A stretch of 62,004 nucleotides of DNA, taken from Terriglobia bacterium (GTDB lineage: Bacteria > Acidobacteriota > Terriglobia > JAIQFV01). Positions 35,799 through 44,752 of this stretch are shown piece after piece. The stretch lies in the NCBI GenBank assembly GCA_020072965.1, contig JAIQFY010000028.1, positions 1-62,004 on the forward strand. The letters are read 5' to 3'. Both the position numbers and the translations under genes were made by a program. The notes beneath the pieces were generated by a model. That model ran no database searches, was not told the DNA's origin, and saw only the letters and a program-made list of their open reading frames with translations. Position 1 is the stretch's first letter. The number at the start of each line of letters is the position of its first letter.

Positions 35799-37965
35799 GG
35801 GCCAACTCACTTTCTGAAAAGACGGTGGATCGGTTTCTATTGAGCGTCGTAACGACCGCACTAAGAAAATTAAGCAATGCGACGACGAGACTCACTTTCA
35901 CGATGCCCAGAAGCGGGACCAGGAACGTCGAGACCACCAGGGCGCCGATGGCCGAGCCAATGAGGTCAATACTGTACAATTCTGAAGCCACCGACTCAAT
36001 CTTTCCCCTCCGAAGGGTTGAGGCGATGGAGAACTGCAGGCCGACGAGCGCTGCCACCATAAACGTAAGGATGACGAAGAAGGCGTGAACCATAAAGTTC
36101 CCCAGGATGGAGTCCTTCAAGACCAAAAGGATGAGGGGAAAGAGCAGGGAATAGATGCCGATGGCAAACTGGGTACCGATGAAGCCCGGAACTCCGAAAG
36201 GCCTCGATCGTTTCTGCCCGTACAAGGATCCCGCCGCCAGCCCGGTCATGAATAGAGTGATGATCAACCCCGTGGCCTGATAGACATAGCCATAGATGAT
36301 CTGAAACGAAATCAGGAGCAGGATTTCCATGGAGGAGGCCGCGAACCCCCCTGTAAACAATCCGAAACTGATTGCATTGAGCTTCACTGTCACGACCGCG
36401 AGAAGGAGGATCAGGACTCCGCCCGGGATCCAGGGACTGAATTGGAGGGAGCTGAGCCAGTACAGTAATTGGCGATAGTAGGCGATTGGAGCATAGTCTC
36501 TGTTTAAGACGGTGTGAGCATAGATACTCTGGGCTATGGCTTCGCTCCTTTGGCGCAAGGACAGATCGTCGACATAATTGGAATTCACGTAGCTGTTGTT
36601 TATGCCGCGTTGCTCAATCCTCCGGGTGATTTCGATATCCAACGGGCCGTCAGAGGCGAGGTAGTAATTACGCAGCCCGGGGACAATCAGCACATTCTTG
36701 AAGACGCTTCGCAGCGTATTGTTCATGATGGAGCTGAGCTGGCGGGCTTCAGTCCCCTGATAGTCCACCGACGGGAGCAGGCTGAAGGAGACCACCGCCC
36801 CTGCATTCAGCTTCGTCTTGAGCAGCTGAAGGAACTCTACGGTATAGTACCGGTTAATTTGGGCGGTGACCGGATCGGGCACGTTGACCAGTGCGACATC
36901 GTAGTGTCCGTCCCCATTTCTGAGAAACCTTCTGGCATCGTCCGCGAAGACATGAAGCTTGGGGCTCGTTAAAGAGGAGGTGTAGTCTCTCCCCATCTCG
37001 ATGATCCAGGGATTGAGCTCGACATAATCGATCCGGTCCACTTCATATTTCAGGATCTCCCGGGTCGTCCCCGAAATCCCGCCCGAGATGAGGATGACGC
37101 TGCGGGGTCGTGGATGCTGGATCATCGCATAGTGGACCGCTTCTTCATTGGACATCACATCATTTGTAGAAAAAAGAAGGACGCTATTCTCGTAAAAGTT
37201 CTTCTGCTCCCCCTGTTGGGTGAGGGTTAAATTGCCGTAAGGGGTGTCCACATAAAAAAGGAGCTCCTGGTTCCGGAATAAGAACCGCTTCGAAAGTGCA
37301 TCGAGGTTGAAGGAAAGAGCCAGCACGACAGCCAAACCTCCAACGAGCAGGATGGCGTACTTTAAGACGGGCTGTCCATATTTCAAGGAAACAAGGAAGC
37401 AGATGCTGAGGTTAATGACGGTTAGGAGGATGAGGGCTTGAAAGGTCGAAAGCACAAAGATCAACACCAGATTGAATAGAAAGCCCCCGACGATACTCCC
37501 CAGGGACTCCCACGAGTACACGCTGGCAATGAGATTGCAGTTCCCCTGTTCCGAGGCGGTCTGTGCAAAGAGGGTGAAGAGGAGCCCCGAAGTCACACAG
37601 TAGGGGACCAGGAGCAGGAATGAGCTGTACAGGCTTTCGACGAGGCCGATCTGGGCACCCAAGGGGAAAACAAGATTTCTGAGATAGCTCAAGAGGAAGA
37701 CGGTGGCGATCGGAAGCAGGGCAGTGAGAAGGAACAGAATAATGATGAGGTCCAGCCGCTGTTTTGCCTTGCCGGCGAACCTCCCCAGGAATGATCCCGC
37801 ACCGGTCAGAATCATCCAGCTGGCCAGCACAATCCCGATCACCAGTTCATTCCCGGAAAAGACGGCCAGGAATTCACGCAACAGGATCGTCTGTGTCATG
37901 ATCGACGTAAAGCCGACCGCAGCGATGGCTAGGATGATCCTTCTGTCAATACTCGAATGAACCAT
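35791..37965 (-). CDS. Membrane protein with spermidine-synthase-like domain (AmmeMemoRadiSam-associated)
   Basis: 724 residues. About seven helices (residues ~10-230), then a Rossmann methyltransferase/spermidine-synthase-like domain at ~235-500 (DTPYGNLTLTQQGEQ, ILISGGISGTTREIL, RIDYVELNPWIIEMG, FADDARRFLRN, YDVALVNVPDPVTA), then about seven more helices. The usual acidic residues for putrescine binding are not obvious, so polyamine synthesis is not implied. Fused MFS/spermidine-synthase proteins are recurrent partners of AmmeMemoRadiSam. It lies between the other two genes of the operon, 87 bases after the first. Confidence 0.8.
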   Translation of the reverse strand: MVHSSIDRRIILAIAAVGFTSIMTQTILLREFLAVFSGNELVIGIVLASWMILTGAGSFLGRFAGKAKQRLDLIIILFLLTALLPIATVFLLSYLRNLVFPLGAQIGLVESLYSSFLLLVPYCVTSGLLFTLFAQTASEQGNCNLIASVYSWESLGSIVGGFLFNLVLIFVLSTFQALILLTVINLSICFLVSLKYGQPVLKYAILLVGGLAVVLALSFNLDALSKRFLFRNQELLFYVDTPYGNLTLTQQGEQKNFYENSVLLFSTNDVMSNEEAVHYAMIQHPRPRSVILISGGISGTTREILKYEVDRIDYVELNPWIIEMGRDYTSSLTSPKLHVFADDARRFLRNGDGHYDVALVNVPDPVTAQINRYYTVEFLQLLKTKLNAGAVVSFSLLPSVDYQGTEARQLSSIMNNTLRSVFKNVLIVPGLRNYYLASDGPLDIEITRRIEQRGINNSYVNSNYVDDLSLRQRSEAIAQSIYAHTVLNRDYAPIAYYRQLLYWLSSLQFSPWIPGGVLILLLAVVTVKLNAISFGLFTGGFAASSMEILLLISFQIIYGYVYQATGLIITLFMTGLAAGSLYGQKRSRPFGVPGFIGTQFAIGIYSLLFPLILLVLKDSILGNFMVHAFFVILTFMVAALVGLQFSIASTLRRGKIESVASELYSIDLIGSAIGALVVSTFLVPLLGIVKVSLVVALLNFLSAVVTTLNRNRSTVFSESELAHV

Positions 37966-38052
37966 AAAATTGCAGGTCGGATCACTGAATCGTGTTAGGA
38001 GTGTCAGGCGGGATTCCCGAATCTTGGGCTCGGACGCATCTCGGGGTCCGGG

Positions 38053-39582
38053 TCAATGTTTCAGAACTTCCTTTTCACTGAACACGATCGCCTCGTAGAC
38101 GTAAATTTCAGCATCCTTCCACCCATTCCAACCCAGCCCCGCCTTATCCTGGGCGCAATGGCCCAGGAACTCTTCCTTCGTCCAGTGGGTATCAGTGGCC
38201 ACCTGCGGCAGAAATGTTCCAGACCTCAGTCCCTTGCGGAGATAAATGCCATGCTTGCCCATTTCAATCTCATCGATGGAGTGGATGCGCCGCAAGGGGG
38301 TGAGCACTGAGATTTCGATTTCGAGTTTGTTTAATTCTCTGGCTTCCACCGGATCGAAGCGGGGGTCTTCTGTAGCCGCGGCTACGGACATTTGTTGGAC
38401 CACCTTATACAACGGCTCACTCGCATCAAAACGTCCGATGCACCCTCTCAATTGACCGTTTTGCGTCAGTGTTACGAAGGCGCCGCACTTCGCTGTGATG
38501 GTCTCAGAGAGAATGGAAGCGTCAATCTCAGGGAGTCGTCGATCTTGGAGATACTCGTCGAGTGCCGTCCGGGCGATCCTCAATAAATCTCCCTTCTCCT
38601 TTTCTGTCAGGCTGAATCCCCCGCCGGCAGCTCTCTCCTGGAGTGACACGGTGATGGCATGGTATCCAACGACCTGCTGACGAAGGCCCGGGTCCGCATC
38701 TCCCGAATTCTTGTACTGAATCGCCGTGTAAGTGACGAGGGGGTTGTCCTGGGTCATATACAGCAGCGTCAAGACGCCCGATAACCCGCACATGCTGGTC
38801 GCCAGATTGGGGATGTTCTTCTGCGCGTTTGCCCTGACTGTTTTCATGAGGTTTCCAGGGGAATTGGTGAGCACGGCATCGCCCGTGGCCTTGTCGACTG
38901 TGACCGCGTCAGCATAGGCGGGATAGTGGGAGAAATCAGTGCTGATCACGAAGAGGTTCCTCGAATTCAGGTATGGACGCAAGGCTTCGGCGATCTGCGC
39001 GTACATCTCGGCTGACCCTGAGCCCACAACCACGGGAACAATCCGGAAGTCCTTTTTCATCACCGTCTGCAGAAAGGGAAGCTGCACTTCAATGCTGTGC
39101 TCGGATTGGTGAGCGTCAACCCGGTCGGAGAGGAACTTGTGTTTCCGGATGAGTTCCCGGGCAAGCCGGGTGTTGACTTTGACCGTTCCCAGCGGCGTGA
39201 CAAAATTGCCTTGGGAATAAAGGGAGGCTCCCTCGAAACCAATATGATGGCTGGGACCCAAAATGAATATGTTTTCGTATTCCTTTTCCGGATCGATTTG
39301 GTTGAAGCTCGAAGCGGCCACTTCTCCAGAGTAAGGATACCCCGCGTGCGGTGAAATTATTGCGATCACATTTTTGAGATGCTTTGGTGGAACTGCTCTT
39401 GAGAACAACTGGTGGAGCATAGTCTGCAGTTGTTCTCTTTCGGCCGGATAGAACTGTCCGGCGACCGCAGGTTGCCGGTCCGTTGGCTCGGTGTGCCTGG
39501 GAGACTGCGCATTCTGGGAGTTGCAGCTTGTAACGGACCATAAACTCAAAATGAGAATTAGAGGGAATAATCTGTTTTTCAT
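38053..39582 (-). CDS. Lipoprotein MEMO1-AMMECR1 fusion (AmmeMemoRadiSam proteins B and A)
   Basis: 509 residues from ATG 39582 (MKNRLFPLILILSLW). The lipoprotein signal ends at VTSC, so the product should be anchored outside the cytoplasm. Residues ~38-305 are MEMO1-like (AVAGQFYPAE, IISPHAGYPYSG, HSIEVQLPFLQ, STDFSHY). Residues ~335-505 are AMMECR1-like (AKCGAFVTLTQNGQLRGCIG, then LPQVATD). The fusion of A and B in one chain is known. MEMO1 is related to extradiol dioxygenases and binds metal, and AMMECR1 is of unknown function. First gene of the operon. Confidence 0.85.
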   Translation of the reverse strand: MKNRLFPLILILSLWSVTSCNSQNAQSPRHTEPTDRQPAVAGQFYPAEREQLQTMLHQLFSRAVPPKHLKNVIAIISPHAGYPYSGEVAASSFNQIDPEKEYENIFILGPSHHIGFEGASLYSQGNFVTPLGTVKVNTRLARELIRKHKFLSDRVDAHQSEHSIEVQLPFLQTVMKKDFRIVPVVVGSGSAEMYAQIAEALRPYLNSRNLFVISTDFSHYPAYADAVTVDKATGDAVLTNSPGNLMKTVRANAQKNIPNLATSMCGLSGVLTLLYMTQDNPLVTYTAIQYKNSGDADPGLRQQVVGYHAITVSLQERAAGGGFSLTEKEKGDLLRIARTALDEYLQDRRLPEIDASILSETITAKCGAFVTLTQNGQLRGCIGRFDASEPLYKVVQQMSVAAATEDPRFDPVEARELNKLEIEISVLTPLRRIHSIDEIEMGKHGIYLRKGLRSGTFLPQVATDTHWTKEEFLGHCAQDKAGLGWNGWKDAEIYVYEAIVFSEKEVLKH

Positions 39583-40471
39583 GATGGCACCGGATAGAAT
39601 TGTTTGCCGGAAAGGGGCCCATTGCATTATCAAGTTACTCGAGGACTACATCGTCTGGAAGGTTCGAGAAATCCATCTCTGGCTGGCTGTTACCCGGTTG
39701 GGTGGAGTTACGCTCAAATGCACCTTCGGTGGCAGAGAGCGGACTTCTCAAATCTTTGCCGTTCGGACACCGGTGTGCCGAAACCAAAGTGGCAAGCCCC
39801 CTCAATGACGAGCAAGGGGGGGCGGGAAGCCCTCCCTCACCCTCATTTCTCTCCCATAGTATATCCCCTAAAACGCTCTCTCGCCAGTTGAGCTCATAAA
39901 ACGCCGGAGCGGAGGTCGATGGATGCGTTGTTTTCAATTCTCACAGTGAAGAAATCAACCTTCTAAAGCTTCTCCTGGTGACTGCGATTGCCCGCTGTAT
40001 GAAAAGTTCTAATCATCAATCCTTTTTTCGTCCCCCGATCCTGTTTCCTCAAAGTCACAACGAACGAGCTTGATTGTTAAAGGTTTAAAGGTTCATACTA
40101 TAAGCAGTTTGCGGGCTTTCCACTTTTGGTGTTTCACCGACGCTTGGCTTTCGGCAGAGGATGTCGTGTACATACGTGTCTGATTTCAGGCCGTCTACAG
40201 ACTTATGGACGTCAGGAATAGTGGAAGAGTGATAGGGTACTCATTAATCCCTGCTTGAAATCAATTCCTGTGCAAAATGCACATCAAAAACCATTCCAGG
40301 ATGCAGGTTTGCGGTGATCAGGTCCTGATCCACCTCCTGCTTAAGGTGAATCGAGATTTAGGACTCCAGATCGTTGTGAGGCGAGTTCGCATCGGCTGAG
40401 TCGAATTTGGCTTTTGGCCGATGAACCTTGGTTATGTGACGAATCAGTAATCGGGTAATTTCCTGGACCGT
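39583..40471. other. 890-bp divergent intergenic without gene
   Basis: Frames here are short, contradict each other and lack ribosome sites. The part 40060-40440 is less G+C-rich and may hold regulation for the kinase at 40472. No palindromic repeat of the families listed elsewhere is seen. Confidence 0.5.
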
Positions 40472-43069
40472 ATGGCTCTGGCAACCGGCACTCGACTATG
40501 TTCCTACGAAATACTCGGCTCCCTCGGCGCTGGCGGGATGGGAGAGGTTTACAAGGCGCGAGATACCAAGCTCGGACGGGAAGTAGCCATCAAGATCATC
40601 CCTGAAGCCTTCGCCGGGGATACACTGCGGCTGTCGCGGTTCGAGCGCGAAGCACGTCATCTCGCCGCCCTCAATCATCCGAACGTCGCCGCCATCTATG
40701 GACTTGAGGACTGTGAGGGGATGCGGTTCCTCGTTCTGGAATTTGTTCCCGGCCTCACCCTTGCTGAAAAAATCGCTGTTGCTCCATTACCCGTCCAAGA
40801 TGCCCTCCAGTTGGCCAGCCAGATCGCGGAGGGGCTGGAAGCCGCTCACGAGAAGGGCATTGTTCATCGCGACCTGAAACCATCGAACATTAAGATCACC
40901 CCAGAAGGGAAGGTGAAAGTTCTCGATTTTGGATTGGCCAAAGGCACTGATGGGGAGGCAACAACGGATGAGATTTCCGAATCTCCAACCCTCACCGTGG
41001 AGGGAACCAGTCAGGGAACCGTTCTGGGCACCGCAGCGTACATGAGTCCGGAACAAGCGCGAGGCAAGCCAGTCGACAAGCGGACCGACATCTGGTCGTT
41101 TGGCTGTGTTGTTTATGAGATGCTTCGCGGCAAGAAGGCCTATGACGGGGAGACCAGATCTGACAAGATTGCGGCAATTCTCACCAAGGATCCTGACTGG
41201 GAGGCGCTTCCCAAAGAAACGCCGGAGCTGGTTCGGGAATTGCTGCAGCGCTGCATGCAGAAGGATTTGAGGAATCGTCTCCGGGACATTGGAGACGCCC
41301 GGATGCAGATTGAGGCTGTCCTTGCTGCACCCGGTCGGGCGGATGGTTGGCTGGGGAAGCATATGTATCAGCTCCTGGGTGTACTTCTGATTGCACTGAT
41401 GCTGCTGGTGTCCTGGGTTGTCCGGAAGTCTCCTCCTTCGCAGCGAGAATCCCTCCCCGCTCAAAAACATCTCGTCGTCATGCCATTCAAGGATTTGAGT
41501 GGTGACCCCCACGGCCAGCTTTTTGCAGAGGGTCTTGCGGCGGTGGTGAGTGCCCGCCTGCAAGACGTATCCGGCGTCCAGGTGATGACTCCCGCCATGG
41601 TTCAAAGCCTCTCTATCCCCGAAACGGATCTTCCCCGAATTGTGAAGGAACTGGGAGCGAACCTGATTCTGAGCGCCTCAGTGCAACGCATGGGAGATCA
41701 ACTTCGGGTTGTCTTTTCACTTTTAAGCGGATCAAGGCGGAGTCAAATTGCGGGGGATACTGTGAACGGTTCCGCCGAAGATCTTTTTGCCCTTGAGGAT
41801 CGCGTGGCGCAGAGCGTCGTGAATGCGCTGCAATTGCAGGTTCCGGCACGAACCGAACCGGTCCAGCGAACCGGTCTGGAAACAGCCGCTGCCCACGATC
41901 ACTATCTCCAGGCGCTCGGTTACCTGCAGCGATTTGAGAACGAATCCTCTGTTGACAGTGGGATTGCCTTGCTCAAGGAATTGGCGAGGACGGGTTCGGA
42001 CTCGGCACTTGTGGAGGCAGGACTATGCCGGGCCTATCTCTACAAGTACGATTTAAGCCACGAAACCAGCTGGGCACAGCAGGCGATTAACCTTTGCCAG
42101 CGCGCCGAGCAGTTGGATCCCCGGATGCCGGAGGTCCATGTGACCCTTGGTCTCCTCAGAACGCGGACAGGCCACGCGGTGGAGGGAATCACGCAGTTCC
42201 AGCAAGCGTTATCGAAACAGCCCAACTCTGCCGATGCAACGCTCGGATTGGCCGAAGCATACGAAAAAGCGGGGAGGCCCTCGGAAGCCGAGACAACTTA
42301 TGACCGCGCCAATCAGCTGCAGCCGGATTATTGGTCCGGTTACAACAAGCTGGGGAAATTTTATATCGAACGCGGTCAGTATCCCAAGGCCCTCAAGATG
42401 TTCCAACGCGTGGTAGAGCTATCTCCGGATAATGCCCGCGGCTATTACAATCTCGGAGCCGCCCTTCAATTGGTCGATCGAATGGATGAGGCCAGGAGTG
42501 CTTACTTGAAGGCGATTCAGCTGAATCCCACTGGGGACGCTTATTCGAATTTGGGAACACTCGAGTTTGCGTTGGGTCGTTACCGTGAAGCCGCGGAGGC
42601 TTATGAGAAAGCCGTGGCGCTGAAGCCGGGATACTATCTGCTTTGGGCCAACCTGGGGGATGCGTATCGCTGGACCCAAGGAATGCAACCGCGTGCCAAG
42701 GACGCCTACGACAAGGCCATCCAGCTTGTCACAAAGGACTTGCAGATAAATGCGGGCGACGCGGAAGCTTATTTGACGCTGGCTCTCTGCCTTGCCAAGA
42801 CGGGCGATCTGAAGGAGGCACAGAAAAATCTCCAGCGTGCCATCGATATGAATCCGAACGACCCCAACAACCTTTTCCAGGCCGCCGAAGTCGACAACCT
42901 CTGTGGCAAGAAACAAGAGGCCCTTATTTGGATTCGGCGGGCAGTCGAAGGGGGGTACCCGGTGGCCGATATTGTCCGGGACCCAGAGCTGGCCAACCTG
43001 CGAAACGAGGGGGCCTTTCGGGAAGCACTGAAGACGGGAGCAAAACCAAAATCATCGAAAGAGCAGTAA
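40472..43069 (+). CDS. Membrane Ser/Thr protein kinase with TPR sensor domain
   Basis: 865 residues. Kinase at residues ~10-275 with loop LGAGGMGEVY, Lys41, HRDLKPSN (132-139) and DFG (152-154), all catalytic residues present. One membrane helix near 300-318 (LLGVLLIALMLLVSWVV). Then a TolB/FlgO-like domain (LVVMPFKDLSGDPHGQLFAEG) and at least eight TPR units to the end. It lacks the N-terminal module of the sigma-linked kinases and has no sigma gene beside it. Two small genes follow at once on the same strand, with good ribosome sites, suggesting an operon. Confidence 0.9.
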   Translation: MALATGTRLCSYEILGSLGAGGMGEVYKARDTKLGREVAIKIIPEAFAGDTLRLSRFEREARHLAALNHPNVAAIYGLEDCEGMRFLVLEFVPGLTLAEKIAVAPLPVQDALQLASQIAEGLEAAHEKGIVHRDLKPSNIKITPEGKVKVLDFGLAKGTDGEATTDEISESPTLTVEGTSQGTVLGTAAYMSPEQARGKPVDKRTDIWSFGCVVYEMLRGKKAYDGETRSDKIAAILTKDPDWEALPKETPELVRELLQRCMQKDLRNRLRDIGDARMQIEAVLAAPGRADGWLGKHMYQLLGVLLIALMLLVSWVVRKSPPSQRESLPAQKHLVVMPFKDLSGDPHGQLFAEGLAAVVSARLQDVSGVQVMTPAMVQSLSIPETDLPRIVKELGANLILSASVQRMGDQLRVVFSLLSGSRRSQIAGDTVNGSAEDLFALEDRVAQSVVNALQLQVPARTEPVQRTGLETAAAHDHYLQALGYLQRFENESSVDSGIALLKELARTGSDSALVEAGLCRAYLYKYDLSHETSWAQQAINLCQRAEQLDPRMPEVHVTLGLLRTRTGHAVEGITQFQQALSKQPNSADATLGLAEAYEKAGRPSEAETTYDRANQLQPDYWSGYNKLGKFYIERGQYPKALKMFQRVVELSPDNARGYYNLGAALQLVDRMDEARSAYLKAIQLNPTGDAYSNLGTLEFALGRYREAAEAYEKAVALKPGYYLLWANLGDAYRWTQGMQPRAKDAYDKAIQLVTKDLQINAGDAEAYLTLALCLAKTGDLKEAQKNLQRAIDMNPNDPNNLFQAAEVDNLCGKKQEALIWIRRAVEGGYPVADIVRDPELANLRNEGAFREALKTGAKPKSSKEQ

Positions 43070-43087
43070 CAAAACAAGGAGGATCAA

Positions 43088-43402
43088 GTGCCATTTCACA
43101 ATGAAGTGCCCATCATGGTCTTCGTCGAAGATCTGAACGATCCTAATAGCGTCGTGGTTGTGCCGGACGAGGCTTATGTGATTTCCCAAAAACAAAAACC
43201 CCATTGGGTCTCCTGGCAGGGAGAAATTGTGGACGTCGAGTTCGAAAAGGCCTCCGGGAGCCCGGAGAAGCCGGTTTGTGCCCATGGGCATGCGAAATCG
43301 AAAAGTCATCCTCCTACCCCAGGAAGCTATAAGTACAAGGTCTCGCTGCGGGTCAATGGAAGGATCTATACGGGCGATCCGAGACTTGTGGTTGGCAACT
43401 AA
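43088..43402 (+). CDS. Small beta-rich protein, cupredoxin-like (paralog 1)
   Basis: 104 residues from GTG 43088 with AGGAGGA six bases upstream. No signal peptide. A beta-rich pattern (NSVVVVPDEAYVISQKQKPHWVSW, EIVDVEFEK, SYKYKVSLRVNGRIYTGDPRLVVGN are separate strands). The ending DPRLVVGN and the HW pair recur in the exported protein at 43494. It looks like a small cupredoxin/Ig-like fold, but copper ligands are not evident. Starts 18 bases after the kinase, so probably co-transcribed. Confidence 0.65.
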   Translation: MPFHNEVPIMVFVEDLNDPNSVVVVPDEAYVISQKQKPHWVSWQGEIVDVEFEKASGSPEKPVCAHGHAKSKSHPPTPGSYKYKVSLRVNGRIYTGDPRLVVGN

Positions 43403-43493
43403 TCGCCATCGGGTTCGACAGGATGTCCCGCAAGAAGAGTCGTTGTAAACCCGCATTTGAATTCACAACGCTTTGTGCAAAGGGGAGGGAACT

Positions 43494-43892
43494 ATGTCAA
43501 ATCAACAGACCACGCGGTTCCGCTATCTAGCGGGGGTACTCTTAATGGGTTTGATCTTAGCGCTGTCTGTCTGCAAAGCACCCGAAAGAGTTTCCCCCGA
43601 GGTCTCAGCCGACTTCAGCATCGATGCCAACGGGAGAGCCGGTGTAAGCCCGGACCCGATTTACGTCAAGGCGGGAAAACAAAAGGTGCATTGGCATTAC
43701 AAGGTCGAGAAGCTGGAGATTCACTTCGGTAACGATCGACCGTTTCCAGACCCTGACTGCAAGAATAGCAACTGCTTTTCTGACATCCCGGGCACGGACA
43801 AGATTCGTGACACCCCTTACAAGTACACGGTCTCAGGAATTGACAACGGCAAGCCGTTCCAGTTGGATCCTCGACTGATTATTGGGAATTGA
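43494..43892 (+). CDS. Exported small beta-rich protein, cupredoxin-like (paralog 2)
   Basis: 132 residues from ATG 43494, with GGGGAGGG upstream. Signal at ~1-25 (YLAGVLLMGLILALSVC), possibly lipoprotein-like with the Cys in SVCKAP. The mature domain (PIYVKAGKQKVHWHYKVEKL, then YKYTVSGIDNGKPFQLDPRLIIGN in two parts) matches the domain in 43088-43402. A Cys pair (DCKNSNCF) sits in a loop. One cytoplasmic and one exported version of the same domain, both next to a sensor kinase, suggest a ligand-carrying or partner role; this is inference. Confidence 0.65.
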   Translation: MSNQQTTRFRYLAGVLLMGLILALSVCKAPERVSPEVSADFSIDANGRAGVSPDPIYVKAGKQKVHWHYKVEKLEIHFGNDRPFPDPDCKNSNCFSDIPGTDKIRDTPYKYTVSGIDNGKPFQLDPRLIIGN

Positions 43893-43997
43893 CCGAGAGT
43901 AAAAGGATAGCGGGGGAGAGAGGATCAATGGACTGATATCCCCCCTTGTGTCTGGAGCCGACAGAGGAGAAGGAGTTCTGTGACCTCGGGCGGCCTT

Positions 43998-44540
43998 TTA
44001 TTTCCGGGCAGATGGCTGTTTGAACTGTCCTTCGATTTTCCACTTACCTCGGCTGCGTTTCAATTTCGCAATAGTGATCCCATGCGGGTTTCCGCAGCTG
44101 CGCCGGTGCGTTCTCTCCCATGTGTGCCCGGCACAGGGGTCGGCTGACTCGAAGGCGATCTCAAACCCCTCTTCTATCCGGGTGTTTTGCATGGCATCTT
44201 GTTCTTCCGAAACAGGACCTCCCGCTGCGGGAACTGGACCTGTCTCCTTTTCGACATACCGGAGTGTGAGGTAGGCGATGTCTCCCGCCTCAGGCAGGCG
44301 GGACTCAACCGGCCCGGAAACAGTGATTTCCTGCCCCCGACAATCTATAGCCATACCTGGAGTAATATTTATGGTAGTGACCCCATCGGTCGAAATCTCC
44401 AGACCGCATACGACCCCGTATCCATGCAGGTGTCGATTGTGCCTTCGATGCTTTTCCAAAAAGTAGTCCTGTTCCGTGACGAAATCATCGGTTGTCAAAA
44501 GTTGACCCGTGAAGTATCGAACTCTCTTTAAGGGATTCAT
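43998..44540 (-). CDS. Conserved protein with NPLKRVRYFTGQLLT N-terminus
   Basis: 180 residues. The start (NPLKRVRYFTGQLLTTDDF, EQDYFLEKHRRHNRHLHGYG, VVCGLEI) is a conserved motif I associate with proteins in contractile injection or tail-like loci, but no such neighbours are here. The body is beta-rich (TTINITPGMAIDCRGQEITV) with a Lys/Arg-rich end. No signal peptide. ATG 44540 has a GGAGTG ribosome site. Function unknown. Confidence 0.6.
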   Translation of the reverse strand: MNPLKRVRYFTGQLLTTDDFVTEQDYFLEKHRRHNRHLHGYGVVCGLEISTDGVTTINITPGMAIDCRGQEITVSGPVESRLPEAGDIAYLTLRYVEKETGPVPAAGGPVSEEQDAMQNTRIEEGFEIAFESADPCAGHTWERTHRRSCGNPHGITIAKLKRSRGKWKIEGQFKQPSARK

Positions 44541-44752
44541 TTTGCACTCCTCTGTCCCTAGGGACTGTCCCTTTTCCGGTTAGGCGTAATGGAACACAAG
44601 GAGTTGAATTCGAAGAAGGTCACTCCAACCCCTTACTCTCGTTCATCCGAACAATTAGAACGAAATGCCAGGAGTCCTATTGGACGGTACTGATTCAAAA
44701 TGTGATTTTCATGGGGCGCCTGGCAAACTGCGAGATGGAGCCTCTTGGGGCA

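Noticed and set aside
39600-39940. Several frames before the MEMO1/AMMECR1 gene
   Set aside because: Frames on both strands over the same bases, none with ribosome site or homology.
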